A program made the translations under genes and the position numbers. From the NCBI RefSeq assembly GCF_003955715.1, contig NZ_CP034463.1:5022001-5086000 (forward strand): 64,000 nucleotides of DNA. The letters are read 5' to 3'. Positions 13,501-26,773 of this stretch are shown one piece after another. Source of the stretch: Streptomyces aquilus. Lineage in GTDB: Bacteria > Actinomycetota > Actinomycetes > Streptomycetales > Streptomycetaceae. The notes under the pieces are model-generated. The model made no database searches. It had not been told where the DNA came from and saw nothing but the letters and a program-made list of their open reading frames with translations. How positions within the stretch are numbered: position 1 is the stretch's first letter; each line of letters starts with the position of its first letter.

Positions 13501-16500
13501 GCCAGTAGGCGATCTGTCCGGCACCGGGGCTCTCCGGGTCGTCCAGCTCGCCCAGCACCTCGCGCTGCCACAGCGCGTAGTCCGCGTACTGGACGGGAAG
13601 CGGTTCCCATCCCGGTTCGGCACCTGACAGCCGTGCGCGATAGGCGTTCTGGAGGTCGTTCGCGAGTACGCCCATCGACCAGGCGTCGGTCGCGATGTGA
13701 TGGGCGACCAGGAGCAGCACCCACTCCGCCTCCGAGACCTTCAACAGGGACGTCCGCCACGGCAGTTCAGCCGCCAGGTCGAATCCACGTCCCGCCTCGT
13801 TCTCCATGGCGGCGCGCCACTGCTCGCCGGCCTCCACGACCACCAGCTCCGGACGCCCCTCGGCGCCTTCACGGATCTCCTGATACGGCACGCCCTCCAC
13901 GTCCGGGAAGACCGTCCGCAGGCTCTCGTGCCGGTCCGCCACATCACCCAGTGCCGACTCCAGCACGTCGACGTCGAGGCTGCCGGTCAGGCGGAGGGCG
14001 AAGGGCATGTTGTAGGCGGACGCCCCGGTCTCGTCCATCCGGTTGAGGAACCACATCCGCTGCTGGGCGAAGGACAGCGGTACGCGGTCGGGGCGCTCCC
14101 GGCGCGAAAGCATCGGGCCTGCCGACGCCCCGGCTGTGTCGACCAGCCGCGCGATCCCCGCGACCGTCGGCTCCGCGAAGACCTCACGAACGCCGACCGA
14201 CACCTCCAGCGCCGACCGCACACGGGCGATCAGCCGCATCACCAGCAGCGAATCACCACCCAGCTCGAAGAAGCTCTCCTCCGCGCCGACCCGCTCCAGG
14301 CCCAGCACCTCGGCGAACAGCCCGCACAGCGCCTCCTCCGTCGGAGTCGCAGGCCCACGAGATACCCCGGCGCCCAGATCCGGCACCGGCAGAGCAGCCC
14401 GGTCGACCTTGCCATTCACGGTCAGCGGGAAGGCGTCCAGGACGACGACCGCCGACGGCACCAGGTAATCCGGTACGCGAGCGGCAGCGAATGCGCGCAG
14501 AGCGGTGGCATCCGTGTCGCCGACGACGTATGCGATCAGCCGTCCGTCGCGGACCAGCGCAACCGCCTGCTCAACCCCCGCATGAGCCGACAGAACCGCC
14601 TCGACCTCGCCCAGCTCCACCCGGAACCCACGGATCTTCACCTGCTCATCCGCACGCCCCAAAAACTCCAACTGCCCATCCGCCAACCACCGCACCACAT
14701 CCCCCGTGCGATACATCCGGCCACCATCACCACCGAACGGACACGCCACAAACCGCCCCGCCGTCAGACCAGCACGCCCCGCATACCCACGCGCCAACCC
14801 AATACCGGACACATACAACTCACCACGCACCCCCACCGGCACCGGCTGCAAAAACGCATCCAGCACAAACACCCCGGCATTCCGCAACGGACGCCCAATC
14901 GGCACCACCCCCGACCCACCCACCACACCCGACTCCAACGGCCCACTCATCGCCGCACACACCGTCACCTCAGTCGGCCCATACGCATTCACCATCCGCC
15001 GACCAGACGACCACCGCTCCACCAACCCCGCAGCACACGCCTCCCCCGCCACCACCAACGTCTCCAACCCCGCCGGCAACACCCCCTCCTCCACCGCCAA
15101 CACACCCGGCGGCACCGTCACATGCGACGCCCCCGACCGCACCAACGCCTCACCCAACGACACCCGCGGCGGCAACCCATCCGACCCCGCCACCACCAAC
15201 ACCGCACCCGCACCCCACGCCATGCACAACTCAGACACCGCCGCGTCAAAACTCAACGACGCAAACTGCAACACCCGAGCACCCACACCCACCGCAAACC
15301 GCTCAATCTGCGCACCCGCCAAATTCACCAACCCCGCATGCGACACCACCACACCCTTCGGCCGCCCCGTCGAACCCGACGTGTAGATGACGTAGGCGAG
15401 CTGGTCAGGGGAGATAGCCGGCAGTTCGCGCACGGCCTGGTCGCCGTCCAGCTCGTCGAGCAGGACCGTCTCCACCTCACCGGACAGCCGGTCGGCGGTT
15501 TCGGGCGCGACCAGGACCAGTTCGGCGTCGCTGTCGGCGACCATGTAGGCCAGCCGGTCGGAGGGGTACGCGGGATCGAGCGGGACATACGCCCCGCCGG
15601 CCTTCCACACGGCCAGGATCGCGATGACCGCATCGATCCCGCGCGGGAAGCACAGGCCGACCCGGGACTCCCGTCCCACACCGCGCGCCGCCAGCCCGCG
15701 CGCCAACACGTCGGCTCGGGCGTCGAGTTCGGCGTAGGACAGGGTCTGATCCTCGGAGCACAGGGCGTCCGCATCCGGCGTGCGCGCCACCCACCCCTGG
15801 AACAGCTCCATCACGGTCGCGGCTTCGGCGTCGTCACTCGCGGTGGCGTTCCACCGCTCTACGACCGTCGCCCGCTCGCCCTCCTCCAGCACCTCCACGG
15901 CGCCCAGCCGCAGCTCCGGATCGGTCGCGACCTGCTCCAGCACCCGCACCAGTCGCCCGGCCAGCCCACGCACCGTCCCCTCGTCGAACAGGTCGGCCGC
16001 GTAGAGAATCCCGCCCCGCAGACCATCGACCGAGCCGTTGTCAGAGCGGCGCTCGCTCAGCGAGAGGGACAGATCGAAGCGGGCCGGCGGATCCGCCAGC
16101 GGCGGGATCTGCTCGACGACCAGCCCTTCGAGGTCCCAGAGGGCCTCGGGCACGTTCTGGAGCGCGAGCAGCACCTGGAACAGCGGGTTGCGTGCGGCGG
16201 AACGCTCCGGATTCACCTCGTCCACCAGCCGCTCGAACGGCACGTCCTGATGCGCGTACGCCGACAAGTCGGCCGCCCGCACCCGCGCCAACAGCTCGCC
16301 GAACGTGGGATTCCCCGAGGCGTCCGACCGCAGAACGAGCGTATTGACGAAGAACCCGGCCAGATCCTCCAGTTGCGAGTCCGAACGGCCCGCGACCGGC
16401 GTCCCGACGCAGACGTCCTCCCCGGCCCCCATCCTCGCCAGCAGCATCACCAGCGCCGCGTGCACGACCATGAACATGGTCGCCCCGCTCCGCGCGGCCA

Positions 16501-19500
16501 GATCGGCCAACCGGGCATGCGTCACCGCATCGACGTCCACCGGCACCGACCCACTACGGAACGACGGCACCGCCGGACGCGGCCGGTCGAAGGGCAGCAC
16601 GGTCTCCTGCGGCGCCTCCGCCAACTCCCGCTTCCAGTACGCGACCTGGGCGGACACCTGACTGTCGGGGTCGTCCAACTCGCCGAGCACCTCGCGCTGC
16701 CACAGCGCGTAATCCGCGTACTGGACGGGGAGCGGCTCCCGCGCCTGCGCCGCCCCGGCAAGGCGGGCGCGATAGGCGCCCTGAAGGTCGCGGGCGAGTA
16801 CGCCCATCGACCAGGCGTCAGTCGCGATGTGATGGGCGACCAGCAGCAGCACCCACTCCGCCTCCGAGACCCTCAACAGCGTGGTACGCCACGGCAGTTC
16901 AACCGCCAGATCGAAGCCACGCCCGGCCTCGTCCGCCACCAGCTCACGCCACCGCTCACCGGCGTCGACGATCCGGAGCCGGGGACGCCCCTCGGCGCCC
17001 TCGCGGATCTCCTGGTAAGGCACCCCGTCCACGTCCGGGAAGACCGTGCGCAGACTCTCGTGCCGATCGGCGATGTCCCACAGCGCCGACTCCAGCACCT
17101 CGACATCGAGGCTGCCGGTCAGCCGCAGAGCGAAGGGAAGGTTGTAGGCAGCGGCTCCCTCCGCGCCCTCTCCGTCCATCCGGTTGAGGAACCACATCCG
17201 CTGCTGGGCGAAGGACAGCGGTACGCGCTCGGGGCGCTCCCGACGGGCCAGCACCACACCCGCCGTGGCCCCGGCGCCCTCGACCAACCGTGCGACACCG
17301 GCCACGGTCGGGTCCGCGAAGACCTCCCGGACTCCGACCGACACCTCCAGCACCGAGCGAATACGGGCGATCAGCCGCATGACCAGCAGCGAATCACCGC
17401 CGAGCTCGAAGAAACTCTCCTCCGCACCGACCCGCTCCAGGTCCAGCACCTCGGCGAACAGAGCGGCCAGCACCTCCTCGGTCGGAGTCGCAGGCTCACG
17501 CGATGCACCGGCGCCCAGATCCGGCACCGGCAGGGCGGTGCGGTCGATCTTGCCGTTCACGGTGAGCGGGAAGGCGTCCAGGGCGACGACCGCCGACGGG
17601 ACCATGTACTCCGGCAGCCGGGTCGCGGCATACGCCCGTACGTCCTCGGCGTCCACATCCCCCACGACATAGCCGACCAGACGGCCGTCGCGTGCGACAG
17701 CCAGGGCCCGCTCGACCTGCGGGTGGGCGGCGAGTACGGCCTCGACCTCGCCGAGCTCGACGCGGAAGCCACGGATCTTGACCTGCTCGTCGGCACGGCC
17801 CACGAAGGCCAGCTGCCCGTCTGGCATCCAGCGGGCCAGGTCGCCGGTACGGTACATCCGCCCGCCGTCCGCATCGAACGGGCAGGCGATGAAGCGTTCC
17901 GCGGTCAGGTCGGGGCGGTTGACGTAGCCGCGCGCCAGGCCGTCCCCGGCGATGTACAGCTCACCTGTCACACCCACGGGCACAGGGCGGAGGAAGGCAT
18001 CCAGCACGTAGGTGCGGACGTTCCCGAGAGGGCGGCCGATGGCGGGCGGGGCGTCCTCGCCCGTGATGCCGGCCTCCAGGAGGACGGCGGTGGTGATGAC
18101 GGTCGCCTCGGTGGGCCCGTAGGTGTTCCAAACCCGGGCCCCTTCGCGCCACTTGGTCGCCAGGCCGGCCTCCAGGCGCTCAGCGCCCAGCACCCAGTTC
18201 CCGATCCCGGAGACCGTGTCCGGCTCCAGCGCGCCGAGGAGGGAAGGCACGACGCTGGCCGTGGTCACTCCGGCCGCCTCGATCATGCGCGCCAGCGCCG
18301 CCGCGTCCAGCCGTTCGTCGGACGAGGCGATCGCCAACGTGCCCCCGGCAGCGAGGGTGACCGCCACGTCCAGCACGGCCGCGTCGAAACTGAACGACGC
18401 GAATTGCAGGGCTGTGACGCCCGGTTCGACCCCGAGGACCGGACGCATCACCGACGCCAGGTTGGCCACCGAGGCATGCGCCACGGCCACGCCCTTCGGA
18501 CGCCCCGTCGACCCCGACGTATAGATGACATAGGCCAGTTGGTCGGGGCCGACCTCCGGCAGCACACCGGAATCACTCACCAACTCATCCAGCAGCACAC
18601 CGGAGGCCACCCGCCCGGCGGTCTCGGCTGTCACCAGCACCACCCCGGCCCCGCTGTCCGCGACCATGAACTCAAGCCGCTCAGACGGGTATTCGGAGTC
18701 CAGGGGCACGTACGCGCCACCGGCCTTCCACACCGCCAGAATCGCCACAACCATCTCGGCCCCACGCGGCAGGCACAGCCCCACCCGCGACTCCCGCCCC
18801 ACACCACGCGCCACCAACCCACGCGCCAACGCATCCGAGCGCGCATCCACCTCGGCATACGACAGGCCCCGGCCGCCCGACCACACCGCGACCGTCTCCG
18901 GCGCCCTGTCCACGCTGGTACGGAACCGCTCCACCACCGACGACGCATCCACCTCCCGCGCCGTCGCGTTCCACTCCCCCACCACCGCGTCCCGCTCGGA
19001 GGCGTCCAGCAGATCGAGGTCGCTCAGCCGCAGCTCCGGATCGGCCGCGACCTGCTCCAGCACTCGCTCCAGTCGCACGGCGAGCCCACGCACCGTTGCC
19101 TCGTCGAACAGATCCGCGGCATACAGCAGCCCGCCCTCCAGCCCGGCCGGGGCGCCACCCTCGGTCCACCGCTCACCGAGGCCCACCGACAGATCGAAGC
19201 GGGCGGGTGCCATCGCCGGCGGTATCTGCTCGACGGTCAGCCCCTCAAGCCCCCACTGCGCCTCGGGCACGTTCTGGAGGGCCAGCATCACCTGGAACAG
19301 CGGGTTGCGGGCCGCGGAACGCTCCGGGTTCAGCTCGTCGACGAGCCGCTCGAACGGCACGTCCTGATGCGCGTACGCCGACAGATCGGCCTCCCGCACC
19401 CGCGCCAACAGCTCACCGAACGTCGGATTCCCGGAAGCATCGGACCGCAGAACGAGCGTGTTGACGAAGAACCCGGCCAGATCCTCCAGCTGCGCGTCCG

Positions 19501-22500
19501 AGCGCCCGGCAACGGGTGTGCCGACACAGACGTCCGCCCCGGCCCCCATCCTCGCCATCAGCACCGCCAACGCGGCATGCACGACCATGAACATGGTCGC
19601 CCCGCCCTGCCCGGCCAGCTCCACCAACCGGGCATGCGTCTCCGCATCCACCTCGACCGGCACCGACCCACTCCGGAACGTCGGCACCGCCGGACGCGAA
19701 CGATCGAAGGGCAGCACCGTCTCCTGCGGCGCACCCTCCAACGCCCCCCGCCAGAAGGCGATCTGTCCCGCCACCGCACTCGACGGGTCCTCCAACTCGC
19801 CCAGCACCTCACGCTGCCACAGCGCGTAATCCGCGTACTGCACCGGCAACGGCGTCCACCCCGGGGTGCCCTCTCCTGCGAGACGGGCGCGATAGGCGTC
19901 CCGGAGATCGCCTGCTATCACGCCCATCGACCAGGCGTCGGTCGCGATGTGGTGGGCCACCAGGAGCAGCACCCACTCCGCCTCCGAGACCTTCAGCAGC
20001 GTGGTACGCCATGGCAGGTCGATCCCGACGTCGAAACCACGGCCGATCTCGTCCCGCATCAGCTCACGCCACCGCTCGCCGGCCTCGACCACCACCAGCT
20101 CCGGACGGCTGTCCGCACCCACCAGCACCCGCTGGTACGGCACACCCTCGATGTCCGGGAAGACCGTGCGCAGCGTCTCGTGCCGGTCGGCGATGTCCCC
20201 CAGCGCCGCCTGCAAGGCCTCGGTGTCAAGGGTGCCGCTCAGCCGCAGCACCAACGGCAGGTTGTAGACGGACGCCCCGGTCTCGTCCATCCGGTTGAGG
20301 AACCACATCCGCTGCTGCGCGAAGGACAGCGGTACGCGGTCGGGACGTTCCCGACGCGAAAGCACGACGCCGGTCGACGCCCCGGCCGTGTCGACCAGCC
20401 GCGCGATCCCCGCGACCGTCGGCTCCGCGAAGACCTCACGGACCCCGACCGACACCTCCAGCACCGACCGCACACGGGCGATCAGCCGCATCACCAGCAG
20501 CGAATCACCACCCAGCTCGAAGAAACTCTCCTCCGCACCCACGCTCTCCAGCCCGAGCAGATCCGCGAACAGCCCGCAGAGCGCCTCCTCGACCTCCGTC
20601 TCGGGCCCACGGGAAGCACCCGCACCCAGATCCGGCACCGGCAGAGCAGCCCGGTCCACCTTCCCGTTCACCGTCAACGGCAGCGCGTCCAGCACCACCA
20701 CAGCCGACGGCACCATGTAGTCCGGCAGCCGCGTCGCCGCATGCGCCCGCACCGCGTCCTCGTCCACATCGCCGACGACATAGCCGATCAGCCGCGCATC
20801 CCGTACGACAGCCACGGCCTGCTCGACCTGCGGGTGAGCGGCGAGGACGGCCTCGACCTCACCCAGCTCGACGCGGAAGCCACGGATCTTGACCTGCTCG
20901 TCGGCACGGCCCACGAACTCAAGCTGCCCGTCCGGCGTCCAGCGGGCCAGGTCGCCGGTGCGGTACATCCGGCCGCCGTCCGCGTCGAACGGGCAGGCGA
21001 TGAAGCGTTCCGCTGTCAGGTCGGGGCGGTTGACGTAACCCCGGGCCAGACCGTCCCCGGCGATGTAGAGCTCGCCGGGGACGCCCACGGGCACAGGGCG
21101 GAGGAAGCCGTCCAGCACGTAGGTGTGGACGTTCCCGAGGGGCCGGCCGATGGCGGGCGCGGGGTCGTGGCCCGTGATGCCCTCGTCCAGCAGTACGGCG
21201 GTAGTGATGACGGTCGCCTCGGTGGGCCCGTAGGTGTTCCAAACCCGTGCTTCTTCACGCCACTTGGCGGCCAGACCGGCCTCCAGCCGCTCGGCACCCA
21301 GCACCCAGTTCCCGATCCCCGGCACCGCGTCCGGCTCCAGCACACCCAGCAGCGAGGGCACCACACTCGCGACGTCAACACCCGCCGCCTCCACCATCCC
21401 GGCCAGGGCAGCAGAGTCCAGCCGCTCTTCGGCCGAGGCGATCGCCAGCGTGCCCCCGGCGGCCAGCGTGACGGCCACGTCCAGCACCGCCGCGTCGAAG
21501 CTGAACGACGCGAATTGCAGGGCTGTGACGCCCGGCTCGACGCCGAGCACGGGGCGCATCACGGAGGCCAGGTTGGCCACCGAGGCATGCGCGACGGCCA
21601 CACCCTTCGGACGCCCCGTCGACCCCGACGTATAGATGACATAGGCCAGTTGATCGCCACCAACCTCCGGCAGCGCACCGACGTCACTCACCAACTCATC
21701 CAGCAGCACACCCGCGGACAGCCGGTCGACAGTCTCCTCCGTGACCAGCACCACCCCGGCCCCACTGTCCGCGACCATGAACTCAAGTCGCTCAGACGGG
21801 TATTCGGGGTCCAGCGGGACGTACGCGCCACCGGCCTTCCACACCGCCAGCATCGCCACGACCATCTCGGCCCCACGCGGCAGGCACAGCCCCACCCGCG
21901 ACTCCGCCCCCACCCCCCGCGCCACAAGCCCTCGCGCCAGCGCATCCGAGCGCGCATCCACCTCGGCGTAGGACAGCCCCTGCCCACCCGACCACAGCGC
22001 GACCGCCCCCGGAGCCTCAGCCACCCACCCCCGGAACCGCTCCACCACCAAACCGGGCTCAGTCACCTCAGCCGTCGCGTTCCACTCCTCGACGACCGCC
22101 GCCCGCTCGGCCTCCTCCAGCAGGTCGAGGTCGCTCAGCCGCAGCTCCGGATCGGCCGCGACCTGCTCCAGCACCCGCACCAGCCGCCCGGCCAGCCCAC
22201 GCACCGTCGCCTCATCGAACAGATCCGCGGCATAAAGAAGCCCACCGCCCAGCCCAGCCGGGGCGCCACCCTCGGCCCACCGCTCGCTGAGGTCCACCGA
22301 CAGATCGAACCGTGCCGCGGGGTCCTCCACCGGCGGCACCTGCTCCACCCACAGCCCTTGCAGCTCCCACCGCGCCTCGGGCGCGTTCTGGAGGGCCAGC
22401 ATCACCTGGAACAGCGGGTTGCGGGCAGCGGAGCGCTCCGGGTTCAGCTCATCCACCAGCCGCTCGAACGGCACGTCCTGATGCGCGTACGCCGAAAGGT

Positions 22501-25500
22501 CAGACTCCCGCACCCGCGCCAACAGCTCACCGAACGTCGGATTCCCGGAAGCGTCCGACCGCAGAACGAGCGTATTGACGAAGAACCCCGCCAGATCCTC
22601 CAACTGAGCGTCCGAACGGCCCGCGACCGGCGTCCCGACACAGACGTCCTCACCCGCGCCCATCCTCGCCAGCAGCACCGCCAGGGCCGCGTGCACGACC
22701 ATGAACATCGTCGCGCCGCCCCGCGCGGCCAGTTCCACCAACCGGGCATGCGTCTCCGCGTCCACCCCGACCGGCACCGACCCACTACGGAACGTCGGCA
22801 CCGCCGGACGCGAACGATCGAAGGGCAACACCGTCTCCTGCGGAGCCCCCTCCAACGCCCCCCGCCAGTAAGCGATCTGCCCCGCCGCCGCACTCGACGG
22901 GTCCTCCAACTCGCCCAGCACCTCACGCTGCCACAGCGCGTAATCCGCGTACTGCACCGGCAACGGCGTCCACCCTGGAGCCTCCCCGGCAAGCCGTGCG
23001 CGATAGGCGTTCTGGAGGTCGTTCGCGAGTACGCCCATCGACCAGGCGTCGGTCGCGATGTGATGGGCGACCAGGAGCAGCACCCACTCCGCGTCGGAGA
23101 CCTTCAACAGGGTCGTCCGCCATGGCAGTTCAGCCGCCAGGTCGAATCCACGCCCCGCCTCGTCCTGCATGACGTCACGCCACTGCTCGCCGGCCTCCAC
23201 GACCATCAGCTCCGGACGCCCCTCGGCGCCCTGACGGATCTCCTGGTACGGCACGCCCTCCACGTCGGGGAACACCGTCCGCAGGCTCTCGTGCCGATCG
23301 GCGATGTCGCCCAATGCCGCCGCCAGTGCCGCCGAGTCCAGCCGGCCGGACAGCCGTAGGGCGAACGGCATGTTGTAGGCGGCCGCCCCCGCCTCGTCCA
23401 TCCGGTTCAGGAACCACATCCGCTGCTGCGCGAAGGACAACGGCACCCGCTCCGGCCGCTCCCGCCGCCCCAGCACCACACCTGCCGACGCCCCGGCTGT
23501 GTCGACCAGCCGCGCGATCCCGGCGACCGTCGGGTCCGCGAAGACCTCACGAACGCCGACCGACACCTCCAGCACCGACCGCACACGGGCGATCAGCCGC
23601 ATCACCAGCAGCGAATCACCACCCAGCTCAATGAAGCTCTCCTCCGCACCGACCCGCTCCAGGCCCAGCACCTCGGCGAACAGCCCGCACAGCACCTCCT
23701 CCGTCGGAGTCGCAGGCCCACGAGACGCACCCGCGCCCAGATCCGGCACCGGCAGAGCAGCCCGGTCCACCTTCCCGTTCACCGTCAGGGGGAACGCGTC
23801 CAGCACCACCACAGCCGAAGGCACCATGTACTCGGGCAGCCGGGCGGCGGCGTGCGTCCGCAGCTCTCCACTGTCCACGTCGCCGACGACGTAGCCGATC
23901 AACCGTCCGTCCCGTACGACGGCCACGGCCTGCTCAACCCCCGCATGAGCCGACAGAACCGCCTCGACCTCGCCCAGCTCCACCCGGAACCCACGGATCT
24001 TCACCTGCTCATCCGCACGCCCCAAAAACTCCAACTGCCCATCCGCCAACCACCGCACCACATCCCCCGTGCGATACATCCGGCCCCCGCCCTCACCGAA
24101 CGGACACGCCACAAACCGCCCCGCCGTCAGACCAGCACGCCCCGCATACCCACGCGCCAACCCAATACCGGACACATACAACTCACCACGCACCCCCACC
24201 GGCACCGGCTGCAAAAACGCATCCAGCACAAACACCCCGGCATTCCGCAACGGACGCCCAATCGGCACCACCCCCGACCCACCCACCACACCCGACTCCA
24301 ACGGCCCACTCATCGCCGCACACACCGTCACCTCAGTCGGCCCATACGCATTCACCATCCGCCGACCAGACGACCACCGCTCCACCAACCCCGCAGCACA
24401 CACCTCCCCCGCCACCACCAACGTCTCCAACCCCGCCGGCAACACCCCCTCCTCCACCGCCAACACACCCGGCGGCACCGTCACATGCGACGCCCCCGAC
24501 CGCACCAACGCCTCACCCAACGACACCCGCGGCGGCAACCCATCCGACCCCGCCACCACCAACACCGCACCCGCACCCCACGCCATGCACAACTCAGACA
24601 CCGCCGCGTCAAAACTCAACGACGCAAACTGCAACACCCGAGCACCCACACCCACCGCAAACCGCTCAATCTGCGCACCCGCCAAATTCACCAACCCCGC
24701 ATGCGACACCACCACACCCTTCGGCCGCCCCGTCGAACCCGACGTGTGGATGACGTACGCGGCGTTGGCGGGACGCAGGGGTGCCGTGCGTTCGGCGTCG
24801 GTCACCCGGCCCGGGGCCTGGCGGGCCACCGCTGCCCTGACCTGCGGGTCGTCGAGGGCGATCGCGCGGTCCCGGGCGGCCTCGGGCAGCACGGCGCGTC
24901 CGGCCTCGGTGCACAGCACCGCGACCGGGTCGGCGTCCTCCAGGACGAGGGCGAGCCGGTCGGCGGGGTGCCCGGGGTCGAGGGGGACGAAGGCCCCGCC
25001 CGCCATCGAGACGGCGAGGAGCGCGACCACGGTGTCCGCGGAGCGTTCGGCGACGACGGCGACGCGGCACTCGGGTCCCACTCCCAGGGTGATCAGGTGC
25101 CGTGCCAGGCGGCCCGCTTCGTCCTGCAGTTCGGCGTAGCCGTACGTCCGCTCGTCCGAGTCCAGGGCCGGCGCGTCCGGTGTCCGCCGCACCTGTCCGG
25201 CGAGCAGTTCGGGCAGCGTCCCGGTGGGCACCTCGGGCTGGATGTCCTGCCAGTCCCGGGTGACACGGGCCAGCTCGGCACCGGTCAGCAGTCCGAGGCG
25301 GGCCAGCGGGGTGCGCGGGTCGGCCGCGAAGCCTTCGAGTACCTGGTGGAGCGCGGCCAGCACCTGTTCGGCGCGGGCCCGGTCGAACAGGTCCGTGCGG
25401 TGGTCGAGTTGCAGCTCCAGCCGCTCGCCGGGGCCGACGATCAGACCGAGCGGGTAGTGGCTGGCGTCCCTCGTGCGGCCGTCGAAGCGGATGCTGAGGG

Positions 25501-26602
25501 CGTCGGGGTCGGCCGTCGCGGTGTCCGCCGGGCGCGGGTAGTTCTCGTACACCACGAGCGTGTCGAACTCGGCGCCCGGTCCGGCGAGTTGCCGTATCTC
25601 GGTGAGGCCGAGGTGCTGGTGGCCCAGAAGGGCGATCTGGCGGGCCTGCAAGGTGCGCAGCAGGTCGGCGACGGTGAGGGCGCCGGTCAGCTCGACCCGG
25701 ACCGGCAGGGTGTTGATGAACAGGCCGATGAGCGAGTCGGCGCCCGGCAGGTCCGTGGGGCGGCCCGCGACCGTGGTGCCGAACACGACGTCCTGGCGTC
25801 CGGCCAGCCGGGCGAGGACCAGGGCCCACGCGCCCTGCATCACCGTGGCCATGGTGACCCCGTGGTCGCGGGCCAGCGTCTCCAGTGCCCGGGTCAGTTC
25901 CGCGCTGCACTCGGTGACCAGCGCCTCGGGGCGCAGCGGTGCCCGGGCGGGGTCGGCCGGGGCGACCAGGGTGGGCTCGTCCGCCCCGGCCAGCTCCGCG
26001 CGCCACGCGGCCCGTGCCGCTTCCCGGTCCTGGCGGCCCAGCCAGGCCAGGTAGTCCTTGTAGGAGCGGACCGGGGGCAGCGCCCGGACCTCACCCCCGG
26101 CCCGGTACAGCGTCGAAAGCTCATCCACCAGGATCGGCAACGACCAGCCGTCCAGCACGATGTGATGGGTCGTCATCACCAGACGGTGCCGTCGCTCGCC
26201 GAGGCGGATCAGCAGCAGCCGCAGCAGCGGGCCCCGCTCCAGATCGAAGCCGGCCGACAGTTCCGCCTCGGACAGCCGGGCCGCCTCCGCCTCCGCCTCG
26301 GCCTGCGGGAGCTCCCTCAAGTCGGCTTCCTGCCACGGGAGTTCGACCTGCCGGGCGACGACCTGGACGGCCTGCCCCGACCTGCGCCGGCGGAAGCCCG
26401 CCCGCAGGGCGCCGTGCCGGGCGACCAGGGCCTCCCAGGAGCGACGCAGCCGTGCGATGTCCAGCGGCCCGTCGAGAGCGAGGGCCCGCTGTCCCGCGTA
26501 CACGTCGGACGCCCCGTCCCCGAAGGCCGCGTGGAACAGCAGTCCCTCTTGCAGGGGCGAGAGCGGCCAGATGTCTTCGATGGCGTTCCGAGTCCGGGTC
26601 AT
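1..26602 (-). CDS. Giant non-ribosomal peptide synthetase, second subunit (partial, 3' end outside window)
   Basis: One uninterrupted minus-strand frame of about 8,867 codons runs from an ATG at 26602 past base 1. GAGGAG lies about 9 nt before the ATG. Modules by nucleotide, C/A/T: M3 26590-25300/25240-23780/near 23620; M4 23480-22110/22080-20650/near 20510; M5 20360-19000/18970-17530/near 17400; M6 17250-15860/15850-14400/near 14250; M7 14110-12730/12720-11280/near 11140; M8 10990-9615/9610-8160/near 8020; M9 7870-6490/6485-5030/near 4890; M10 4740-3340/3330-1860/near 1720; M11 C-like 1545-190, then an A-domain start. The first C has HHIVLDGWS and looks DCL-type, fitting the E domain that ends the upstream subunit. 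C4-C10 have HHIATD/HHIASD, are LCL-like, and no E domain separates them. All A domains carry the [10 protein letters not shown] signature. Pocket residues by alignment to GrsA are DASTVAAVCK (Tyr-like) in M3 and M6 and DALSVGTVIK (substrate not assigned) in M4, M5 and M7-M10. No thioesterase or MbtH gene is in the window. Confidence 0.95.
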   Translation of the reverse strand, partial: MTRTRNAIEDIWPLSPLQEGLLFHAAFGDGASDVYAGQRALALDGPLDIARLRRSWEALVARHGALRAGFRRRRSGQAVQVVARQVELPWQEADLRELPQAEAEAEAARLSEAELSAGFDLERGPLLRLLLIRLGERRHRLVMTTHHIVLDGWSLPILVDELSTLYRAGGEVRALPPVRSYKDYLAWLGRQDREAARAAWRAELAGADEPTLVAPADPARAPLRPEALVTECSAELTRALETLARDHGVTMATVMQGAWALVLARLAGRQDVVFGTTVAGRPTDLPGADSLIGLFINTLPVRVELTGALTVADLLRTLQARQIALLGHQHLGLTEIRQLAGPGAEFDTLVVYENYPRPADTATADPDALSIRFDGRTRDASHYPLGLIVGPGERLELQLDHRTDLFDRARAEQVLAALHQVLEGFAADPRTPLARLGLLTGAELARVTRDWQDIQPEVPTGTLPELLAGQVRRTPDAPALDSDERTYGYAELQDEAGRLARHLITLGVGPECRVAVVAERSADTVVALLAVSMAGGAFVPLDPGHPADRLALVLEDADPVAVLCTEAGRAVLPEAARDRAIALDDPQVRAAVARQAPGRVTDAERTAPLRPANAAYVIHTSGSTGRPKGVVVSHAGLVNLAGAQIERFAVGVGARVLQFASLSFDAAVSELCMAWGAGAVLVVAGSDGLPPRVSLGEALVRSGASHVTVPPGVLAVEEGVLPAGLETLVVAGEVCAAGLVERWSSGRRMVNAYGPTEVTVCAAMSGPLESGVVGGSGVVPIGRPLRNAGVFVLDAFLQPVPVGVRGELYVSGIGLARGYAGRAGLTAGRFVACPFGEGGGRMYRTGDVVRWLADGQLEFLGRADEQVKIRGFRVELGEVEAVLSAHAGVEQAVAVVRDGRLIGYVVGDVDSGELRTHAAARLPEYMVPSAVVVLDAFPLTVNGKVDRAALPVPDLGAGASRGPATPTEEVLCGLFAEVLGLERVGAEESFIELGGDSLLVMRLIARVRSVLEVSVGVREVFADPTVAGIARLVDTAGASAGVVLGRRERPERVPLSFAQQRMWFLNRMDEAGAAAYNMPFALRLSGRLDSAALAAALGDIADRHESLRTVFPDVEGVPYQEIRQGAEGRPELMVVEAGEQWRDVMQDEAGRGFDLAAELPWRTTLLKVSDAEWVLLLVAHHIATDAWSMGVLANDLQNAYRARLAGEAPGWTPLPVQYADYALWQREVLGELEDPSSAAAGQIAYWRGALEGAPQETVLPFDRSRPAVPTFRSGSVPVGVDAETHARLVELAARGGATMFMVVHAALAVLLARMGAGEDVCVGTPVAGRSDAQLEDLAGFFVNTLVLRSDASGNPTFGELLARVRESDLSAYAHQDVPFERLVDELNPERSAARNPLFQVMLALQNAPEARWELQGLWVEQVPPVEDPAARFDLSVDLSERWAEGGAPAGLGGGLLYAADLFDEATVRGLAGRLVRVLEQVAADPELRLSDLDLLEEAERAAVVEEWNATAEVTEPGLVVERFRGWVAEAPGAVALWSGGQGLSYAEVDARSDALARGLVARGVGAESRVGLCLPRGAEMVVAMLAVWKAGGAYVPLDPEYPSERLEFMVADSGAGVVLVTEETVDRLSAGVLLDELVSDVGALPEVGGDQLAYVIYTSGSTGRPKGVAVAHASVANLASVMRPVLGVEPGVTALQFASFSFDAAVLDVAVTLAAGGTLAIASAEERLDSAALAGMVEAAGVDVASVVPSLLGVLEPDAVPGIGNWVLGAERLEAGLAAKWREEARVWNTYGPTEATVITTAVLLDEGITGHDPAPAIGRPLGNVHTYVLDGFLRPVPVGVPGELYIAGDGLARGYVNRPDLTAERFIACPFDADGGRMYRTGDLARWTPDGQLEFVGRADEQVKIRGFRVELGEVEAVLAAHPQVEQAVAVVRDARLIGYVVGDVDEDAVRAHAATRLPDYMVPSAVVVLDALPLTVNGKVDRAALPVPDLGAGASRGPETEVEEALCGLFADLLGLESVGAEESFFELGGDSLLVMRLIARVRSVLEVSVGVREVFAEPTVAGIARLVDTAGASTGVVLSRRERPDRVPLSFAQQRMWFLNRMDETGASVYNLPLVLRLSGTLDTEALQAALGDIADRHETLRTVFPDIEGVPYQRVLVGADSRPELVVVEAGERWRELMRDEIGRGFDVGIDLPWRTTLLKVSEAEWVLLLVAHHIATDAWSMGVIAGDLRDAYRARLAGEGTPGWTPLPVQYADYALWQREVLGELEDPSSAVAGQIAFWRGALEGAPQETVLPFDRSRPAVPTFRSGSVPVEVDAETHARLVELAGQGGATMFMVVHAALAVLMARMGAGADVCVGTPVAGRSDAQLEDLAGFFVNTLVLRSDASGNPTFGELLARVREADLSAYAHQDVPFERLVDELNPERSAARNPLFQVMLALQNVPEAQWGLEGLTVEQIPPAMAPARFDLSVGLGERWTEGGAPAGLEGGLLYAADLFDEATVRGLAVRLERVLEQVAADPELRLSDLDLLDASERDAVVGEWNATAREVDASSVVERFRTSVDRAPETVAVWSGGRGLSYAEVDARSDALARGLVARGVGRESRVGLCLPRGAEMVVAILAVWKAGGAYVPLDSEYPSERLEFMVADSGAGVVLVTAETAGRVASGVLLDELVSDSGVLPEVGPDQLAYVIYTSGSTGRPKGVAVAHASVANLASVMRPVLGVEPGVTALQFASFSFDAAVLDVAVTLAAGGTLAIASSDERLDAAALARMIEAAGVTTASVVPSLLGALEPDTVSGIGNWVLGAERLEAGLATKWREGARVWNTYGPTEATVITTAVLLEAGITGEDAPPAIGRPLGNVRTYVLDAFLRPVPVGVTGELYIAGDGLARGYVNRPDLTAERFIACPFDADGGRMYRTGDLARWMPDGQLAFVGRADEQVKIRGFRVELGEVEAVLAAHPQVERALAVARDGRLVGYVVGDVDAEDVRAYAATRLPEYMVPSAVVALDAFPLTVNGKIDRTALPVPDLGAGASREPATPTEEVLAALFAEVLDLERVGAEESFFELGGDSLLVMRLIARIRSVLEVSVGVREVFADPTVAGVARLVEGAGATAGVVLARRERPERVPLSFAQQRMWFLNRMDGEGAEGAAAYNLPFALRLTGSLDVEVLESALWDIADRHESLRTVFPDVDGVPYQEIREGAEGRPRLRIVDAGERWRELVADEAGRGFDLAVELPWRTTLLRVSEAEWVLLLVAHHIATDAWSMGVLARDLQGAYRARLAGAAQAREPLPVQYADYALWQREVLGELDDPDSQVSAQVAYWKRELAEAPQETVLPFDRPRPAVPSFRSGSVPVDVDAVTHARLADLAARSGATMFMVVHAALVMLLARMGAGEDVCVGTPVAGRSDSQLEDLAGFFVNTLVLRSDASGNPTFGELLARVRAADLSAYAHQDVPFERLVDEVNPERSAARNPLFQVLLALQNVPEALWDLEGLVVEQIPPLADPPARFDLSLSLSERRSDNGSVDGLRGGILYAADLFDEGTVRGLAGRLVRVLEQVATDPELRLGAVEVLEEGERATVVERWNATASDDAEAATVMELFQGWVARTPDADALCSEDQTLSYAELDARADVLARGLAARGVGRESRVGLCFPRGIDAVIAILAVWKAGGAYVPLDPAYPSDRLAYMVADSDAELVLVAPETADRLSGEVETVLLDELDGDQAVRELPAISPDQLAYVIYTSGSTGRPKGVVVSHAGLVNLAGAQIERFAVGVGARVLQFASLSFDAAVSELCMAWGAGAVLVVAGSDGLPPRVSLGEALVRSGASHVTVPPGVLAVEEGVLPAGLETLVVAGEACAAGLVERWSSGRRMVNAYGPTEVTVCAAMSGPLESGVVGGSGVVPIGRPLRNAGVFVLDAFLQPVPVGVRGELYVSGIGLARGYAGRAGLTAGRFVACPFGGDGGRMYRTGDVVRWLADGQLEFLGRADEQVKIRGFRVELGEVEAVLSAHAGVEQAVALVRDGRLIAYVVGDTDATALRAFAAARVPDYLVPSAVVVLDAFPLTVNGKVDRAALPVPDLGAGVSRGPATPTEEALCGLFAEVLGLERVGAEESFFELGGDSLLVMRLIARVRSALEVSVGVREVFAEPTVAGIARLVDTAGASAGPMLSRRERPDRVPLSFAQQRMWFLNRMDETGASAYNMPFALRLTGSLDVDVLESALGDVADRHESLRTVFPDVEGVPYQEIREGAEGRPELVVVEAGEQWRAAMENEAGRGFDLAAELPWRTSLLKVSEAEWVLLLVAHHIATDAWSMGVLANDLQNAYRARLSGAEPGWEPLPVQYADYALWQREVLGELDDPESPGAGQIAYWRGALEGAPQETALPFDRPRPAAPSFRGAQVPVGVDAETHAQLTELAARGGATMFMVVHAALSVLLSRMGAGEDICVGTPVAGRSDAQLEELAGLFVNTLVLRSDLAGNPSFRDLLARVRESDLSAYAHQDVPFERLVDELNPERSAARNPLFQVMLALQNVPEPHWDLEGLAVEQVPHAEDLAARFDLSLSLSERRSEGGTADGLRGGILYAADLFDEATVRALARRLVRVLEQVAADPELRLSDLDLLEESERAAVVDEWNATASEVDTSTVLERFRAGAARAPETVALWSGGRGLSYAEVDARSDALARGLVARGVGRESRVGLCLPRGAEAVVAMLAVWKAGGAYVPLDPEYPSDRLAYMVTDSAAQLVLVTEETAGRVASGVLLDELVSDAGVLPEVTDDQLAYVVYTSGSTGRPKGVAVAHASVANLASVMRPVLGVEPGVTALQFASFSFDAAVLDVAVTLAAGGTLAIASAEERLDPAALAEMLQAAGVTTASVVPSLLGVLDPGAVPGVGNWVLGAERLEAGLAAKWREGGRVWNTYGPTEATVITTAVLLDEGITGEDAPPAIGRPLGNVRTYVLDAFLRPVPVGVTGELYIAGDGLARGYVNRPDLTAERFIACPFDADGGRMYRTGDLARWEADGQLAFVGRADEQVKIRGFRVELGEVEAVLAAHPHVDQSAAQIRDGRLIGYAVGATDADDLRAFAATRLPDYMVPSTVIVLDALPLTVNGKVDRAALPVPDVHVSASRGPATPTEEALAALFAEVLDLERVGAEESFFELGGDSLKVMRLIARIRSVLEVSVGVREVFAEPTVAGIAWLVDTAAASTGVVLARRERPERVPLSFAQQRMWFLNRMDETGASAYNMPFALRLTGTLDTEALQAALWDIADRHESLRTVFPDIEGVPYQEIREGAAGRPQLQVIEAGEQWRDAMRGEAERCFDLAVELPWRTTLLKVSDSDWVLLLVAHHIASDAWSMGVLARDVQGAYRARLAGAAPEWEPLPVQYADYALWQREVLGELDDPDSAGAGQIAHWRRALEGAPQETVLPFDRPRPAVPSFRSGSVPLDVDTQTHARLADLAAQGGATMFMVVHAALVVLLARMGAGEDICVGTPVAGRSDSQLEDLAGFFVNTLVLRSDASGDPTFGDLLARIRETDLSAYAHQDVPFERLVDELNPARSAARNPLFQVMLALQNVPEAHWELEGLSVEQIPPAEDPPARFDLSLTLSERRSDNGSVDGLRGAILYAADLFDEQTVGRLAERLVRVLEQVAADPELRLSAVEVLEESERAAVVEQWNATASEVDTSTVLERFRAGAARTPEAAALWAEGRAWSYAEVDARSDALARGLVARGVGRESRVGLCLPRGAEAVVGMLAVWKAGGAYVPLDPEYPSERLVFMAADSDAELVLVTAETADRLSAEVDTVLLDELGSDVGDLPKVTADQLAYVIYTSGSTGRPKGVAVAHASVANLASVMRPVLGVEPGVTALQFASFSFDAAVLDVAVTLAAGGTLAIASAEERLDAAALARMIEAAGVNTASVVPSLLGALEPDTVSGIGNWVLGAERLEAGLAAKWREGARVWNTYGPTEATVITTAVLLEAGITGEDAPPAIGRPLGNVRTYVLDAFLRPVPVGVTGELYIAGDGLARGYVNRPDLTAERFIACPFDADGGRMYRTGDLARWTPDGQLAFVGRADEQVKIRGFRVELGEVEAVLAAHPQVERAVALVRDGRLVGYVVGDADAENVRASAAIRLPEYMVPSTVVVLDAFPLTANGKINRAALPAPDLGASGGRAPATPTEEALAALFAEVLDLESVGAEESFFELGGDSLKVMRLIARVRSVLEVSVGVREVFADPTVAGVARLVDTAAASTGVVLARRERPERVPLSFAQQRMWFLNRMDETGASAYNMPFALRLTGTLDTEALRAALGDIADRHETLRTVFPDIEGVPYQEIREGAAGRPQLQVIEAGERWRALMREEAERGFDVRADLPWRTTLLKVSDADWVLLLVAHHIATDAWSMGVLARDLQGAYRARLGGAAPEWEPLPVQYADYALWQREVLGDLDDDGTGAGSAQIEYWRGVLEGAPQETVLPFDRPRPAAPSIRSGSVPVGVDAETHARLTELAARGGTTMFMVVHAALVVLLARMGAGEDVCVGTPVAGRSDVQLEGLAGFFVNTLVLRSDASGDPTFGDLLARIRETDLSAYAHQDVPFERLVDELGVARSAARNPLFQVMLALQNVPKAQWDLQGLAVEEIPPASDPAARFDLSVALNEFHTAAGEPEGMRGGILFAADLFDEETVRRLAERLARVLEQVAADPELRLSAVEVLDEAERATVVAEWNATARDADDVSTVVERFREWAALTPTAVALRSLDRSLTYADVEARSDALARGLVARGVGAESRVGLCLPRGAEMVVAILAVWKAGGAYVPLDPEYPSDRLAYMVTDSAAQLVLVSDETADRLPEDIATVRLDELADGSGDLPEVGADQLAYVIYTSGSTGRPKGVAVAHAPVANLATAMRPVLGVEPGVTALQFASFSFDASVLDVAVTLAAGGTLTIASAEERLDPAALAELVETCGVEVASVVPSLLGVLEPEAVAGIGTWVLGAERLEAGLAAKWRARSRVWNTYGPTEATVITTATLLPKGLTAQDAPPPIGRPLENVRTHVLDAYLRPVPVGVAGELYIAGDGLARGYIGRPDLTAERFVACPFDADGGRMYRTGDLARWMADGRLEFVGRVDEQVKIRGFRVELGEVEAALAAHPEVRTAIAVVRDERLIGYVLPAAGREPRTDAVREFAAGRLPDYMVPSALVLLDALPLTVNGKIDRAALPEPERAVDGGRAPATPTEEALAALFAEVLELESVGAEESFFELGGDSLKVMRLIARIRSVLEASVGVREVFAEPTVAGVARLVDTAGASAGVMLSRRERPERVPLSFAQQRMWFLNRIEGAETDGAGASAYNLPFALRLTGTVDTEALRAALWDIADRHESLRTVFPDVEGVPYQEIREGAEGRPELVVVEAGERWHELMQEEIGRGFDVRVDLPWRASLLRISETEWGLLLVAHHIASDGWSMGVLANDLQAAYRARLSGAEPGWEPLPVQYADYALWQREVLGELDDPESAGAGQIAYWRRVLEGAPQETVLPFDRPRPAMPSFRSGQVPVRVDAETHARLTELAARGGATMFMVVHAALVVLLARMGAGEDVCVGTPVAGRSDLQLEGLAGFFVNTLVLRSDASGDPTFGDLLARVRETDLSAYAYQDVPFDKLVDELNPTRSAARSPLFQVMLALQNVPEAQWDLEGLTVEQIPPAEDPAARFDLSFSLGERWSEQGVPAGMGGGILYAADLFDEATVRALAGRLVRVLEQVAADPQLRLSAVEVLEEGERSAVVEGWNASDQQVDTSTVLERFRAGAARAPETVALWSGGQGLSYAEVDARSDALARGLVARGVGRESRVGLCLPRGAEAVVAMLAVWKAGGAYVPLDPEYPSERLVFMAADSDAELVLVTAETADRLSAEVDTVLLDELGSDVGVLPEVGGDQLAYVIYTSGSTGRPKGVAVAHASVANLASVMRSVLGVEPGVTALQFASFSFDAAVLDVAVTLAAGGTLAIASADERLDAAALARMIEAAGVSTASVVPSLLGALEPEMVSGIGNWVLGAERLEAGLAAKWREGARVWNTYGPTEATVITTAVLLEAGITGEDAPPAIGRPLGNVRTYVLDASLRPVPVGVTGELYIAGDGLARGYVNRPDLTAERFVACPFGDGGRMYRSGDLARWTADGQLAFVGRADEQVKIRGFRVELGEVEAALAAHPEVKTAIAVVREDRPGRPRIVGYVLPEDPATAAPEPARLREFAATRLPDYMVPSAVVVLDALPLTVNGKVDRAALPVPDPESDGSGLLPRNATEALLCTLFAGVLGVDRVAADGNFFDLGGNSALAMHLAGRVRSEIGAELNLKQFFGDPTPIGAARILGTKSRPSLLPADHEGGEAPATAGQRFVWRRAAADPGTRALQSSVALRLRGELDRDALRAALADVAARHAILRTVFAETADGELVQRILDADDPAARPELPVVTATERELPAVLAAGAARRFDLASETPWAATLVQLSDTDHALLLVLHRIGGDDASRDALVRDVSVAYGARWEGRAPERAPLPLQFADYAVWESRLLADADADSDAETAESVAGDQLAYWKEALADAPAAITLPVDRPRSARPARRTGAVPLRVPAPVHVRLMETAQTLGVTSVAVVHAGLAMLLARMGAGTDLVVGAVAPRPTGEGELEAVMGPFAGLLPLRTDVSGDPTFREMLGRVRETTEEAERSRDVPFARIAEALGVADAAPGDPHPLVQVVLDVRDDTAAKWDVPAVPGLDASLVGLGTPASGFDLTVRLTDRHRDDGGPDGLDGSLDYAEELFDRATAVALVRRLLRLLGQVAAEPELRLSQLDILLGESERRQLTEDWNRGAARVPDGTVLPALAEAAAREPGAPAVQDRYGSLSRRALDRAAAW
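14568..15384 (-). repeat. Tyr-type A-subdomain block, copy 2 (module 6)
   Basis: This 817-bp block is nearly identical to 23931-24747 (constant offset 9,363; six mismatches found by eye). It covers the A domain from just after the TSGSTG signature to about the A8-A9 region, including the whole substrate pocket. Its coding strand uses TTG, TTT, AAT, ATT and GGT freely, whereas flanking synthetase sequence prefers CTG, TTC, AAC and ATC. Pocket residues read DASTVAAVCK, a code I associate with Tyr or beta-hydroxy-Tyr. Confidence 0.9.
23931..24747 (-). repeat. Tyr-type A-subdomain block, copy 1 (module 3)
   Basis: This is the partner of 14568-15384. The identity stops abruptly at the A3 signature: beyond 24747 the N-terminal part of this A domain is unrelated at DNA level to that of module 6. 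The one clear coding difference outside a short variable patch is Val versus Ala next to the GE-CAAG core. Subdomain exchange, by gene conversion or intragenic recombination, is the simplest reading. Confidence 0.9.
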
Positions 26603-26773
26603 CGCGTAGATCTCCTCACAAATGGGATGGCCCAGAACGGGCGCAAGTAAGGCAAGGAAGGCAGCAGAGAGAAGGCAGCAGAGACGAGAGGGACAAGAGG
26701 GACAAGAGGTGGACGGAGGACGGTCCAGGTGAGTCGGACGGACGACGGTCCTGGTGAGTTGAGCGGCCGACGA
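26603..26773. repeat. Inter-subunit spacer with three pairs of short direct repeats
   Basis: The 171-bp gap between the two synthetase genes contains no gene. It holds aaggcagcagaga twice (26658, 26672), gagggacaa twice (26688, 26697) and a 16-bp repeat with one mismatch, gacggtccaggtgagt at 26719 and its partner at 26744. The ribosome-binding site of the downstream subunit lies at its left edge. Confidence 0.75.
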
